Origin: Pseudomonas alcaligenes | Lineage (GTDB): Bacteria; Pseudomonadota; Gammaproteobacteria; Pseudomonadales; Pseudomonadaceae | Assembly: GCF_041729615.1 (NCBI RefSeq) | Contig: NZ_CP154874.1 | Span: forward strand, 1,617,001-1,681,000 | DNA length: 64,000 bases | Direction of reading: 5' to 3' | In this document: positions 1 to 8,066 of the stretch, piece by piece | Layout: each line of letters begins with the position of its first letter | How positions within the stretch are numbered: the first letter of the stretch is position 1 | The notes under the pieces: generated by a model | Told to the model about the DNA's origin: nothing | Seen by the model: only the letters and a program-made list of their open reading frames with translations | Database searches by the model: none | Translations under genes and position numbers: made by a program

Positions 1-818
1 TGGGCGGCGCCGGGCTGTTCGCCGCCTTCCCGCTGGCCTACTCGGTGGTGCTCACGGCGCTCTACCTGCCGCTGCTGATCATGCTGATCGCGCTGATCTT
101 CCGCGGCGTGGCCTTCGAGTTCCGCTTCAAGGCCAAGCGCACCCGCCATGTGTGGGACGCCGCCTTCATCTGGGGCTCGATCGTCGCCACCTTCGCCCAG
201 GGCGTGGTGCTCGGTGCCTTTATCGAAGGGATCAAGGTGGAGAATCGGCAGTTCGCCGGGGGGGCCTTCGACTGGCTGGCGCCCTTCCCGCTGTTCTGCG
301 GCGCCGGCCTGGTGGCCGGCTACGCCATGCTCGGCTGCGCCTGGCTGCTGATGAAGACCGAGGGCAAGCTGCGCCACAAGATGTACAAGCTGATGCTGCC
401 GCTGACCAGCCTGCTGCTGCTGTTCATCGCTGTGGTCAGCATCTGGACGCCGCTGGCCCATGAGAGCATCGCCCAGCGCTGGTTCACCCTGCCCAACCTG
501 TTCTACTTCATACCGGTGCCGACCCTGGTGGCGGTGACCATCCTCGGCATCGTCCGCGCCGTGCACCTGAAGATCGACTGGCAGCCCTTCGTGCTGACCC
601 TGGCGCTGATCGCCCTGGCCTACACGGGCCTGGCCATCAGCCTGTGGCCGAACATCATCCCGCCGGCGGTGAGCATCTGGGAGGCCTCGGCGCCCGCCAG
701 CAGCCAGGCCTTCGCCCTGGTCGGCGTGGTGTTCATGGTGCCGATCATCCTGATCTACACCGCTTACAGCTACTGGGTGTTCCGCGGCAAGGTCAAGGTC
801 GGCGAGGGCTATCACTGA
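1..818 (+). CDS. cydB: Cytochrome bd-type quinol oxidase subunit II (CydB/CioB), 5' partial
   Basis: The reading frame is open from the window edge (first full codon at base 3) and ends at TGA 816-818, so the N-terminus lies outside. About 272 residues remain of a protein usually near 335-380. The segment is almost entirely hydrophobic with several membrane helices and matches the CydB family; a polar loop rich in Arg and Lys (around FRFKAKRTRHVWDAAF) follows the first visible helices. CydB pairs with CydA in an inner-membrane quinol oxidase that reduces oxygen without pumping protons. In pseudomonads this enzyme is the cyanide-insensitive oxidase CioAB. The DUF2474 gene directly downstream is a typical cio neighbour and supports that reading. 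Family is sure; the cio rather than cyd name is inference. Confidence 0.93.
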   Translation, partial: GGAGLFAAFPLAYSVVLTALYLPLLIMLIALIFRGVAFEFRFKAKRTRHVWDAAFIWGSIVATFAQGVVLGAFIEGIKVENRQFAGGAFDWLAPFPLFCGAGLVAGYAMLGCAWLLMKTEGKLRHKMYKLMLPLTSLLLLFIAVVSIWTPLAHESIAQRWFTLPNLFYFIPVPTLVAVTILGIVRAVHLKIDWQPFVLTLALIALAYTGLAISLWPNIIPPAVSIWEASAPASSQAFALVGVVFMVPIILIYTAYSYWVFRGKVKVGEGYH

Positions 819-940
819 TGCACGAGGTCAAACAACCGCTGGCCAAGCGCCTGGCCTGGTTCGTACTGCTCTGGCTGGGCGGCGTGGCGGCCGTCGGCCT
901 GCTCGCCTATGTCATCAAGTGGGGCATGGGCCTGGCCTAG
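818..940 (+). CDS. Small single-helix membrane protein, DUF2474 family, bd-oxidase accessory
   Basis: This is a 40-residue protein starting at an ATG that overlaps the stop of the oxidase subunit gene (ATGA-type overlap), so it is translationally coupled. It has a short basic N-terminus (MHEVKQPLAKR), one membrane helix of about 22 residues and a short tail. This is the size and design of DUF2474 proteins that follow cioAB in pseudomonads, and it is analogous to the CydX subunit that stabilises cytochrome bd. A structural role in the oxidase is inferred from position and size; no catalytic motif is present. Its TAG stop lies in a CTAG tetramer that also provides the stop of the convergent LysR gene. 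Confidence 0.85.
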   Translation: MHEVKQPLAKRLAWFVLLWLGGVAAVGLLAYVIKWGMGLA

Positions 941-1809
941 TGGGCCAGGCGCGGATCGCCGCTCAGGCGTTCGTAGAGGAAGTCAGAGAGCGCGCGGATA
1001 CGCCCCACCCGGCGCAGGTCGGGGTGGGTGAGAATCCAGATCGGCGTATCCAGCTCGGGCCGGGGCTCCGCCAGCCGCACCAGCTCGGCGCAGCCCTCGG
1101 CCAGCGGACAGAGCAGCAGCCCCAGCCCCATGCCCTGGCGCACGCACTGCAGCATGCCGACCAGGCTGTCGCTGCGCGCCACCACCTGTCCGGCGGGCAC
1201 ATGCTCGGACAGCCAAGCGGCCTGCTTGAGGTGCGCCAGCGACTCATCGAGGCCGACCCACAGGTGCTCGCTCAAGGACCGCTCACCCATTCTCGCCAGG
1301 TAGTCGCGAGAGCCGTAGAGCGCGGTCTGGATGCGCCCGGCGCAACGCCCCAGCAGATGCTCGGGTGGCTCGTGGGTGCCGCGTACCGCCATGTCCGCTT
1401 CCCGCGGCGTCAGGCGCAGGAACTCGTTGCGGCTGACCAGCTGCAGGCTGACGGCGCTGTGCAGGCGCTGGAAGTCGGCCAGCAGCGGCGTGAGCAGGCT
1501 GGCGAACAGGGTGTCGGTGGAGGTCAGGCGGATGCTGCCGCGGATCTGCTGCTCCAGTCCGCGCACCTGGCGCTCGGCGCCGCTGATCTGCTCGTCCAGG
1601 CCGCCCAGCCGCGCCACCAGCTCGTCCCCGGCCGGGGTCAGCACATAGCCCCCGGACTGGCGCTGCAACACGGCGACTCCCAGCCCCTGCTCGAAGTGCT
1701 GCAGCCGGCGCAGCACGGTGCTGTGGTTGACCCCGAGCTGGCGGGCGGCGGCACTGAGCGAGCCGTGCCGGGCAACCGCGAGGAAGAACTGCAGATCGCT
1801 CCAGTCCAT
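937..1809 (-). CDS. LysR-family transcriptional regulator
   Basis: This is a 290-residue protein of normal LysR length. An N-terminal winged helix-turn-helix occupies roughly residues 3-62 (DLQFFLAVARHGSLSAAARQ, then VNHSTVLRRL), followed by a linker helix and the two-lobed effector domain. The start is the ATG at 1809. It is divergent from the DoxX-GST pair, with a 97-base gap holding an inverted repeat with the T-N11-A design that LysR proteins bind. That suggests it controls itself and the DoxX-GST pair. The inducer cannot be told from sequence. Its 3' end overlaps the upstream small gene by four bases. Confidence 0.93.
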   Translation of the reverse strand: MDWSDLQFFLAVARHGSLSAAARQLGVNHSTVLRRLQHFEQGLGVAVLQRQSGGYVLTPAGDELVARLGGLDEQISGAERQVRGLEQQIRGSIRLTSTDTLFASLLTPLLADFQRLHSAVSLQLVSRNEFLRLTPREADMAVRGTHEPPEHLLGRCAGRIQTALYGSRDYLARMGERSLSEHLWVGLDESLAHLKQAAWLSEHVPAGQVVARSDSLVGMLQCVRQGMGLGLLLCPLAEGCAELVRLAEPRPELDTPIWILTHPDLRRVGRIRALSDFLYERLSGDPRLAH

Positions 1810-1812
1810 CTG

Positions 1813-1837
1813 TGCATTTCCGCATAAGACAAATGCA
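1813..1837. promoter_or_regulatory. Candidate LysR operator (T-N11-A inverted repeat)
   Basis: TGCATTT at 1813-1819 and AAATGCA at 1831-1837 are perfect inverted arms separated by exactly 11 bases, the classical LysR box geometry. The site begins only 4 bases before the LysR start codon and lies between the divergent LysR and DoxX genes. Binding here could repress lysR and activate the DoxX-GST side. The repeat is seen directly; the binding is inference. Confidence 0.55.
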
Positions 1838-1906
1838 GATAATGCAAATTTTCAGGCATCCACGCAAAGCGCAGACTGGCCATCCATCACTCGCTCGGGA
1901 GTCGCC

Positions 1907-2308
1907 ATGTCCACGCTCACCCTCTCCGTTCGCCCCGACCTCGGCCTGCTGCTCCTGCGCGCGGCCCTAGCCGGCATGTGGCTCAGCCACGGGCTGCTGC
2001 TCAAACTGCTGACCTATGGCGCCGCCGGGCTGAGCGCCTGGCTGGTCGCGACCGGCCTGCCCGGGGCCCTGGCCTGGCCACTGATCCTGGCCGAAAGCCT
2101 CGGCGGCCTGCTGATCCTGCTGGGCCTGCACGGCCGCTGGGTCTCGCTCGCCCTGTTGCCGATCCTGTTCGGCGCCATCTGGGTCCATGCTGGCAACGGC
2201 TGGGTCTTCAGCAATGCCGGTGGCGGCTGGGAATACCCGCTGTTCCTGGCCGGCGCCTCGCTGGCGCACGTGCTGCTGGGCGACGGCCGCCTGGCCCTGA
2301 AGTGGTGA
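1907..2308 (+). CDS. DoxX-family inner-membrane protein
   Basis: This 133-residue protein has four predicted membrane helices and fits the DoxX family: short N-terminus, an early LRAALAGMWLSHG helix, a LAESLGGLLILLGLHGRW central motif and a GGGWEYPLF segment before the last helix. DoxX proteins are small quinone-linked or stress-associated membrane proteins whose reactions are mostly unknown. I chose the ATG at 1907 because it precedes the conserved first helix; the open frame further upstream runs through the divergent promoter. The GST gene starts 5 bases downstream, so the two are probably co-transcribed and controlled by the divergent LysR protein. Confidence 0.85.
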   Translation: MSTLTLSVRPDLGLLLLRAALAGMWLSHGLLLKLLTYGAAGLSAWLVATGLPGALAWPLILAESLGGLLILLGLHGRWVSLALLPILFGAIWVHAGNGWVFSNAGGGWEYPLFLAGASLAHVLLGDGRLALKW

Positions 2309-2313
2309 GCGCC

Positions 2314-3018
2314 ATGCTCCCTCTGCAGCTGGTCAGCCACCCGCTCTGCCCCTATGTGCAGCGGGCCGCCATCGTCATGGCGGAAAAGGGCATCGCCTTC
2401 AGCCGTACCGACATCGACCTCGCCCACAAGCCGGACTGGTTCCTGCGCCTGTCGCCGCTGGGCAAGGTGCCCCTGCTGCGGGTCGACGGATACACGCTGT
2501 TCGAGTCCGGGCCCATCGTCGAGTACCTGGAGGAGATCGCAGAGCCGAAGCTGCACCCGCAGCAGCCGCTGCAGCGGGCCCGCCACCGCGCCTGGATGGA
2601 GTTCGCCTCGGCCCTGCTGAACGATATCGCCGCGCTCTACCGGGCCACCCCGGAGCGCTTCGACGAGGCGCTGCAGCGGGTGCGCCAACGCCTCGCGGAG
2701 CTGGAGCAGGCGCTCGGCGAGGGGCCCTTCTTCAGCGGCAAGAGCTTCTGCCTGGTCGATGCGCTGTTCGCCCCGGTGCTGCGCTACTGGGAGGTCTTCG
2801 ACCTGCTGGCGGAATCGCGTCTGCCGCCGCAACTGGCCCGTCTGCACGCCTGGCGCCAGGCCCTGCTGCGGCGCCCCAGCGTGATCGCCGCGGTGGCGCC
2901 CGACTACCCGCAGCGCCTGCGCGACTTCGTCGAGGCGCTGCCGGGCAGCCACCTGGGCGCGCGGCTGCGCGCGCTGCACCCGCCGCTCAGTCCAGCAGGC
3001 GACGCAGCTCCTCGCTGA
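2314..3018 (+). CDS. Glutathione S-transferase family protein
   Basis: This 234-residue protein has the two-domain GST layout. A thioredoxin-like N-terminal domain contains a CPYV motif near residue 12, the cis-proline element LGKVPLL and the glutathione-contacting FESGPIVEYL. An all-helical C-terminal domain spans about residues 85-215. The CPYV motif suggests an omega-like or glutaredoxin-like GST using Cys rather than Tyr or Ser. It starts 5 bases after the DoxX gene and is probably in its operon. The substrate is unknown. Its last 32 bases overlap the 3' end of the convergent DUF3703 gene. Confidence 0.9.
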   Translation: MLPLQLVSHPLCPYVQRAAIVMAEKGIAFSRTDIDLAHKPDWFLRLSPLGKVPLLRVDGYTLFESGPIVEYLEEIAEPKLHPQQPLQRARHRAWMEFASALLNDIAALYRATPERFDEALQRVRQRLAELEQALGEGPFFSGKSFCLVDALFAPVLRYWEVFDLLAESRLPPQLARLHAWRQALLRRPSVIAAVAPDYPQRLRDFVEALPGSHLGARLRALHPPLSPAGDAAPR

Positions 3019-3322
3019 GCGGCATCGGCTGGAACGCGCTGACCCGCGCCCGCCCGCTGTTGCCCAGCGGTACCCACAGGCGCGAGAACAGCAATGCGGC
3101 GAGGATGCGCGGCAGCTGCCCGGCCACCTCGCGCCAGTCGCGCGCCCGCCAGCCGGCGCGCAGCATCAGCCAGTGCGACCAGGCGTGGCGCAGCGGCATG
3201 CGCTGGCCGAGGATATGGGCGCGTTCCAGCCAGGCGTAGGCGCTGTCCAGATCGCCGCGCGCCAGCGCCGCCTCGCCTTCGGCGAAGGCCTGTTGCAACG
3301 CCGCTTTCAGTTCAGTGCGCAT
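2987..3322 (-). CDS. DUF3703 family protein
   Basis: This 111-residue, Arg- and Trp-rich helical protein resembles the DUF3703 family, which often sits beside metal-efflux genes. It has an Ala-rich helix (LKAALQQAFAEGEAALARGD) followed by WLERAHILGQ and a HAWSHWLMLRAGWRARDW segment with several His and Trp that might bind metal. It overlaps the end of the upstream cation-exporter gene by 11 bases, so the two are co-translated; that places it in the MerR-controlled metal operon. No signal peptide was seen. Biochemical function is not known. Confidence 0.75.
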   Translation of the reverse strand: MRTELKAALQQAFAEGEAALARGDLDSAYAWLERAHILGQRMPLRHAWSHWLMLRAGWRARDWREVAGQLPRILAALLFSRLWVPLGNSGRARVSAFQPMPLSEELRRLLD

Positions 3323-3941
3323 GCTCGTGTCCGCCATTGAGTTCGCCATCGGCATGACGCAGCACCGCGATGGCCGAATGCACGGCCAGGCTGGCCATGA
3401 TGGCGGCCACGGCCAGGTCCGGCCAGGCACTGCCGGTGCCGAACACGCCGAGCGCCGCCGCCAGCACGGCGAGGTTGCCCAGCGCATCGTTGCGGGTGCA
3501 CAGCCAGACGCTACGCATGTTGCTGTCACCCTCGCGGTAGGCATACAGCAACGCCGCCACACCGAGGTTGGCCAGCAGTGCCAGGCTGCCTACCAGGCCC
3601 ATGGTCGGCGCACTGGGCACACCGCCCTGCCACCAGTGCCAGAGCGCCGCAGCCAGTACGCCGAGGCCGAACAGCAGCATGCTGACGGCCTTCAACTGGG
3701 CTGCACGGGCCCGCCAGCTCAGGGCCATGCCGAGCACCCAGAGGCTGATGGCGTAGTTGCCGGCGTCACCGAGAAAATCCAGCGAATCGGCCAGCAGCGA
3801 CACCGAGCCGGCCCGCAGGCCGGCGCCGATCTCGATCAGGAACATGGCCAGGTTGACCAGCAGCGCTATCCACAGGATGCGCCGGTAGCGACCGTCGTCG
3901 TGCTTGGGAGCGGTATCGGGGCCGCAGCAATGAGCACCCAT
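3312..3941 (-). CDS. Cation diffusion facilitator-type metal exporter, short form
   Basis: This 209-residue membrane protein has about six helices and a metal-site helix reading LLADSLDFLGDAGNYAIS, the Asp-rich signature of CDF transporters. It carries potential metal ligands at both ends: HCCGPD near the N-terminus and a GGHEHAH tail. Typical CDF proteins are about 300 residues and end in a cytoplasmic dimerisation domain; here that domain is missing and the chain stops after the sixth helix. It is transcribed divergently from a MerR regulator through a 19-base-spacer promoter, so it is probably induced by a divalent metal such as zinc, cadmium or cobalt. Export to the periplasm is inferred from family. 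Confidence 0.85.
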   Translation of the reverse strand: MGAHCCGPDTAPKHDDGRYRRILWIALLVNLAMFLIEIGAGLRAGSVSLLADSLDFLGDAGNYAISLWVLGMALSWRARAAQLKAVSMLLFGLGVLAAALWHWWQGGVPSAPTMGLVGSLALLANLGVAALLYAYREGDSNMRSVWLCTRNDALGNLAVLAAALGVFGTGSAWPDLAVAAIMASLAVHSAIAVLRHADGELNGGHEHAH

Positions 3942-3971
3942 TTGGTATCTCCTTTGGTTCAGGTGCAGACT

Positions 3972-4002
3972 AGGCTAAACCCTGTAGTCGCTACGGAGTC
4001 AA
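3972..4002 (-). promoter_or_regulatory. MerR-type promoter and operator of the cation exporter
   Basis: On the minus strand a -35 TTGACT (4002-3997) and a -10-like TAGCCT (3977-3972) are separated by 19 bases, the overlong spacer that MerR proteins correct by DNA distortion. The spacer holds an imperfect dyad (CCGTAG / CTACAGGG) centred between the hexamers. An AGGAG ribosome site precedes the exporter start. The -35 also overlaps the merR ribosome binding site. Confidence 0.75.
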
Positions 4003-4003
4003 C

Positions 4004-4414
4004 ATGGGCAAACCCATCACCATCGGCATGCTGGCCCGCGACAGCGGCGTGAACCTGGAAACCATCCGTTTCTACGAGCGCAGCGGCCTGCTGCCGGCAC
4101 CACAGCGTAGCCCTGCCGGCTATCGCCACTACCAGCCGGAGGATGTGCGCCGGTTGCGTTTCATCCGCCGCGGCCGCGAGCTGGGCTTCAGCCTGGAGGA
4201 AATCCGCAGCCTGCTGGAGCTGGCCGCCCACCCCGAGAGTCCTTGCGCCAGCGCCGACCAGATGGTGCGCGAACATCTGGACGCCATCGCCACACGCATC
4301 CGCGACCTGCAGAACATGCAGGCCGAGCTGAGCAAGCTGGCCGGCTGTCACAGCGGCCATGCCGAGCATTGTCGGCTGCTGGAGGCGCTGGATAGCCGCG
4401 AGTGCTGCCTGTAA
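4004..4414 (+). CDS. MerR-family metal-responsive regulator (ZntR/CadR-like)
   Basis: This 136-residue protein starts with the MerR winged helix (ITIGMLARDSGVNLETIRFYER, residues 5-26, split by the turn), then the RSPAGYRHY wing, a long dimerisation helix and a Cys/His-rich metal loop. Candidate ligands are the Cys in SPCASAD near residue 83, then GCHSGHAEHC near 114-123, and a C-terminal CCL. That arrangement resembles ZntR and CadR (divalent soft metals) rather than copper-sensing CueR. It is divergent from the cation exporter and probably activates it on metal binding. Its GGAG ribosome site at 3995-3998 lies inside the exporter promoter, so polymerase bound there could occlude or couple its expression. 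Confidence 0.9.
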   Translation: MGKPITIGMLARDSGVNLETIRFYERSGLLPAPQRSPAGYRHYQPEDVRRLRFIRRGRELGFSLEEIRSLLELAAHPESPCASADQMVREHLDAIATRIRDLQNMQAELSKLAGCHSGHAEHCRLLEALDSRECCL

Positions 4415-4423
4415 GGCAGGTAG

Positions 4424-4440
4424 CCCGGATGCAATCCGGG
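4424..4440. repeat. REP-like palindrome
   Basis: CCCGGAT and ATCCGGG form perfect 7-base arms around a GCA loop, preceded by GTAG. This CCCGGATGCAATCCGGG core is a widespread extragenic palindrome in pseudomonad genomes. It sits between the convergent 3' ends of merR and the SecD-like lipoprotein gene, where it may end transcription or stabilise messages. Confidence 0.65.
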
Positions 4441-4471
4441 AAGCAGGCCACACCTGCCCCAGCTACTGGGC

Positions 4472-4921
4472 TCAGCGACTCCAGTCGCGCACCAGCTCTT
4501 CCGCTTCCTGCAGCGAATCGAAGCCGGTCAGGGCCACACGGCCATCGAGCACCGGCTCCTCGACTATGGGCGCCAGGCGCAGTTCGCCGTCGACCACGAA
4601 GGCCAGCGGCTGGCCCAGATGGGTGCGGGTCAGCTCGGCCAGGGTGGCGCGCCCGGCATCGCTCAGGGTCAGCACCACGGCCGGCTCGCCCGCGAGGGTG
4701 AAGGCCATTTCCGCCTGGCGCACGTCCGCCTCGGTCAGCACCGGCTGCGGCGCCAGCCACAGGCGCACGCCACTGTGGCGGTCGCGCATGGCCTGCAGGC
4801 CCTCGGCGCTGGCACCGCGTGCCAGGTGGATGCCCAGGCGATGCTCGGTAGTCGGCAGGCGCGCCTCGCTGGCGCAGCCGGCCAGCAGCGCCAGGGCGAG
4901 CGCCGCCAGCAGCGTCCTCAC
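4472..4921 (-). CDS. Lipoprotein with SecD/SecDF P1 head-like domain
   Basis: This 149-residue protein starts at a GTG that overlaps the stop of the DJ-1 gene (GTGA). It has a lipoprotein signal peptide ending LLAGC (Cys at about residue 16), so it should be a membrane-anchored periplasmic protein. The C-terminal half (AELTRTHLGQPLAFVVDGEL then a LAPIVEEPVLDGRV-like segment) strongly resembles the P1 head subdomain of SecD, which helps pull exported proteins across the membrane. Here that domain is alone, with no SecD membrane part. A role as a periplasmic chaperone-like or translocon-associated protein is only inference. Confidence 0.8.
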   Translation of the reverse strand: MRTLLAALALALLAGCASEARLPTTEHRLGIHLARGASAEGLQAMRDRHSGVRLWLAPQPVLTEADVRQAEMAFTLAGEPAVVLTLSDAGRATLAELTRTHLGQPLAFVVDGELRLAPIVEEPVLDGRVALTGFDSLQEAEELVRDWSR

Positions 4922-5475
4922 GCCGGCACCAGCATGGCCTCGGCCACCGCCCTACGCTTGCCCTTGCCGACCAACTGCTCGACCAGGGTCAGGGCGAACT
5001 CCAGAGCCGTCGCCGGCCCCTGGCTGGTGATGCAGTTGCCATCCACCACCACCGGCTGGTCGACGAAGGTGCAGCCGGACAGGCGATCGCTGAACGCCGG
5101 GTAGCAGGTCATGCGCCGCTGCTTGAGCACGCCGTAGCCCTGCAGGGCCAGGGCCGGAGCGGCGCAGATGGCGGCGAACAACTTGCCGGCCCTGGCCTGC
5201 TCGCGCACCTTGTCGGCCAGCGGTTCATGCTCGGCCAGGTGCTGGGCACCGGGCATGCCGCCGGGCAGCACGATCAGGTCGAAGTCCTGGGCCAGCACGT
5301 CGACCAGCATGGCGTCGGCGGTCAGCCGGGTACCACGGGCGGCGGTGAACATGCGGCGGTTCTCGATGCTGGCAATCACCACTTCCACCTCGGCGCGGCG
5401 CAGCACGTCGATCAGGGTCACGGTTTCCAGGTCTTCCACACCGTCGGCGACGGCGATCAGGGCGCGGGCTGTCAT
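4918..5475 (-). CDS. DJ-1/PfpI-family protein (YajL-like)
   Basis: This 185-residue protein matches the DJ-1 family over its length. The nucleophile-elbow cysteine lies in FAAICAAPALAL (about residue 106), and the partner acidic residue is in the early GVEDLETVTLID loop. VLPGGMPGAQHL and ITSQGPATALEFAL are hallmark segments of the YajL/DJ-1 subgroup. Members have been assigned glyoxalase III, deglycase or oxidative-stress chaperone roles; which applies here cannot be told. It shares a four-base overlap with the lipoprotein gene downstream and is divergent from the purine permease. Confidence 0.9.
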   Translation of the reverse strand: MTARALIAVADGVEDLETVTLIDVLRRAEVEVVIASIENRRMFTAARGTRLTADAMLVDVLAQDFDLIVLPGGMPGAQHLAEHEPLADKVREQARAGKLFAAICAAPALALQGYGVLKQRRMTCYPAFSDRLSGCTFVDQPVVVDGNCITSQGPATALEFALTLVEQLVGKGKRRAVAEAMLVPA

Positions 5476-5525
5476 GGTCGTTCTCCTCGCCGAACGGAAA
5501 CCGATGCTGTCCGTCCGGTCATAAA

Positions 5526-5554
5526 TTCACCGCTCGGGGGTGAGCTGGTATAGT
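5526..5554 (+). promoter_or_regulatory. Sigma-70 promoter for permease-trmA
   Basis: TTCACC at 5526-5531 and TATAGT at 5549-5554 are separated by 17 bases. The leader to the permease start is about 110 bases. I looked for a purine riboswitch in it and saw none of the conserved core. Confidence 0.55.
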
Positions 5555-5674
5555 GCGCGGCTTTTCCGGATCAAGCACGAATCCGCCCTCGTTTTTCGTC
5601 GAGTTGGCAGCCTTTGTGCTTTGCTTTCGCGCAGTCCGCCCACCTTGCCGCACCAGCCTAACGGGAGCCCCACC

Positions 5675-6973
5675 ATGCTGGAAAAGCTGTTCCAACTCAA
5701 GGCACACAACACCACCGTGCGCACCGAGATCCTGGCCGGTGTCACCACCTTCCTGACCATGGCCTACATCCTCTTCGTCAACCCGGCGATCCTCGGCGAG
5801 ACCGGCATGGACAAGGGCGCGGTATTCGTCGCCACCTGCCTGGCGGCGGCCATCGGCTCGGCGGTGATGGGCCTGATCGCCAACTACCCGATCGCCCTGG
5901 CCCCCGGCATGGGCCTCAACGCCTTCTTCACCTACACCGTGGTGCTGCACATGGGTTACACCTGGCAGACCGCACTGGGCGCGGTGTTCATCTCCGCCAC
6001 CCTGTTCTTCCTGCTGTCGATCTTCCGCATCCGCGAGTGGATCGTGAACAGCATCCCGCTGCCGCTGCGCTCGGCCATCGCCGCCGGCATCGGCCTGTTC
6101 CTGGCGCTGATCGCGCTGAAGGAAGCCGGCCTGGTGGTGGACAACCCGGCCACCCTGGTCGGCCTCGGCGACCTCACCGCCCCCGGCCCGCTGCTGGCCG
6201 TGCTCGGCTTCTTCCTGATCGTCGCCCTTGAGGCCCGCCGCGTCACCGGCGCGGTGATGATCGGCATCCTCGTGGTCACCGCCATCGCCATCGCCCTGGG
6301 CGTCACCCCGTTCGGCGGCGTGGTGTCGATGCCGCCGTCGCTGGCGCCGACCTTCCTCCAGCTGGACATCGCCGGCGCCTTCGAAGTGGGCATGATCAGC
6401 GTGATCTTCGCCTTCCTGTTCGTCGACCTGTTCGACAACACCGGCACCCTGATCGGTGTGGCCAAGCGCGCCGGGCTGATGGGCAAGGACGGCCACCTGC
6501 CGAAGATGGGCCGCGCCCTGATCGCCGACAGCACCGCGGCCATGGGCGGCTCGCTGCTGGGCACCAGCACCACCACCAGCTATATCGAATCCGCCTCGGG
6601 CGTGGCCGCCGGCGGCCGCACCGGCCTGACCGCCATGGTGGTCGCCGTGCTGTTCCTGCTGGCGCTGTTCTTCGCCCCGCTGGCCGGCACCGTGCCGGCA
6701 TTCGCCACCGCCCCGGCGCTGCTGTTCGTCGCCGTGCTGATGACCTCCGGCCTGGCCGAGATCGACTGGGAAGACATCACCGTCGCCGCGCCGGTGGTGA
6801 TCACCGCCCTGGCCATGCCACTGACCTTCTCCATCGCCAACGGCATCGCCTTCGGCTTCATCGCCTGGGTGCTGATCAAGGCCCTGGCCGGCCGCTTCAA
6901 GGAACTGAACCCGGCCCTGGTGATCCTCGCCGCGATCTTCGTGGTCAAGTTCGCCTTCGGCGCCAACGCATGA
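5675..6973 (+). CDS. NCS2-family purine permease (AzgA/PbuG-like)
   Basis: This 432-residue inner-membrane protein has about 12-14 helices. Signature segments of the AzgA branch of NCS2 transporters are visible: [19 protein letters not shown] near the N-terminus, [32 protein letters not shown] and [22 protein letters not shown]. This branch takes up adenine, guanine or hypoxanthine by proton symport. The ATG at 5675 follows a GGGAG ribosome site, and the conserved N-terminal motif starts shortly after it. The gene overlaps trmA by four bases; from memory PAO1 has the same pair, so the arrangement is conserved. Exact purine specificity is not determined. Confidence 0.93.
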   Translation: MLEKLFQLKAHNTTVRTEILAGVTTFLTMAYILFVNPAILGETGMDKGAVFVATCLAAAIGSAVMGLIANYPIALAPGMGLNAFFTYTVVLHMGYTWQTALGAVFISATLFFLLSIFRIREWIVNSIPLPLRSAIAAGIGLFLALIALKEAGLVVDNPATLVGLGDLTAPGPLLAVLGFFLIVALEARRVTGAVMIGILVVTAIAIALGVTPFGGVVSMPPSLAPTFLQLDIAGAFEVGMISVIFAFLFVDLFDNTGTLIGVAKRAGLMGKDGHLPKMGRALIADSTAAMGGSLLGTSTTTSYIESASGVAAGGRTGLTAMVVAVLFLLALFFAPLAGTVPAFATAPALLFVAVLMTSGLAEIDWEDITVAAPVVITALAMPLTFSIANGIAFGFIAWVLIKALAGRFKELNPALVILAAIFVVKFAFGANA

Positions 6974-8055
6974 TCCGCATCGGTGACCAGGCGGCCTATG
7001 CCGCCCAGCTGGACGACAAGGTCGCGCGCCTGCGCGAGCTGCTGGCGCCCTTCGCCGCCCCCGAGCCCGAGGTGTTCGACTCGCCGCGCGAGCACTACCG
7101 CCTGCGTGCCGAGTTCCGCCTGTGGCGCGAGCAGGAGGAGCGCCACTACGCGATGTTCGAGGCGGGCGACAAGCACACGCCGATCCTCATCGAGCAGTTC
7201 CCCATCGCCAGCGCGCGCATCAACCAGTTGATGCCTCAGCTCAAGGCCGCCTGGCAGGGTAGCCGGGTCCTGTCGTTCAAGCTGTTCCAGGTCGAGTTCC
7301 TCACCACCCTGACCGGCGATGCGCTGATCACCCTGTGCTACCACCGCCCGCTGGACGCCGAGTGGCAGGCCGAGGCCGAGCGCCTCGCCGCTGATCTCGG
7401 CGTCAGCCTGGTCGGCCGTTCGCGCGGCCAGCGCCTGGTGATCGGCCGTGATTACGTCGAGGAAGAGATGAGCGTGGCCGGTCGCACCTTCCGCTACCGC
7501 CAGCCGGAAGGCGCCTTCACCCAGCCCAATGGCACGGTCTGCCAGAAGATGCTGCAGTGGGCCTTCGATGCCCTCGGCCAGCGCCAGGATGATTTGCTGG
7601 AGCTGTACTGCGGCAACGGCAACTTCACCCTGCCGCTGTCCACCCGGGTGCGCAAGGTGTTGGCCACCGAGATCAGCAAGACCTCGGTCAACGCCGCCCT
7701 GGCCAACCTGGCCGGCAACGGCATCGACAGCATCGAGCTGGTGCGCCTGTCCGCCGAAGAACTGACCCAGGCCCTCAACGAAGTGCGCCCGTTCCGTCGC
7801 CTGGCCGGCATCGACCTGAAGGCCTACGACTTCGGCACGGTATTCGTCGACCCGCCGCGTGCCGGCATGGACCCGGACACCTGCGAGCTGACCCGGCGCT
7901 TCGACAACATCCTGTACATCTCCTGCAACCCGCAGACCCTGGCCGCCAACATCGCCCAGCTACACGACAGCCACGCGGTGGTGAAGACGGCGCTGTTCGA
8001 CCAGTTTCCCTGGACCCATCACATGGAAGCCGGGGTACTGCTGCAGCGCCGCTGA
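6970..8055 (+). CDS. trmA: tRNA (uracil-5-)-methyltransferase TrmA
   Basis: This 361-residue protein has the usual TrmA length. It makes 5-methyluridine at position 54 of the tRNA T-loop using S-adenosylmethionine. Visible motifs are [15 protein letters not shown] (cofactor site), [14 protein letters not shown] and the catalytic-cysteine segment [13 protein letters not shown], followed by the C-terminal [10 protein letters not shown] motif with the general base Glu. There is no N-terminal TRAM domain or Fe-S cysteine cluster, which separates it from RlmC and RlmD. It starts in a four-base overlap with the permease stop, so translation is coupled. Confidence 0.97.
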   Translation: MIRIGDQAAYAAQLDDKVARLRELLAPFAAPEPEVFDSPREHYRLRAEFRLWREQEERHYAMFEAGDKHTPILIEQFPIASARINQLMPQLKAAWQGSRVLSFKLFQVEFLTTLTGDALITLCYHRPLDAEWQAEAERLAADLGVSLVGRSRGQRLVIGRDYVEEEMSVAGRTFRYRQPEGAFTQPNGTVCQKMLQWAFDALGQRQDDLLELYCGNGNFTLPLSTRVRKVLATEISKTSVNAALANLAGNGIDSIELVRLSAEELTQALNEVRPFRRLAGIDLKAYDFGTVFVDPPRAGMDPDTCELTRRFDNILYISCNPQTLAANIAQLHDSHAVVKTALFDQFPWTHHMEAGVLLQRR

Positions 8056-8066
8056 GCCCAGCATCC

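Noticed and set aside
5555..5674. Purine riboswitch before the permease
   Set aside because: None of the conserved purine-aptamer loops or junction bases were found in the leader.
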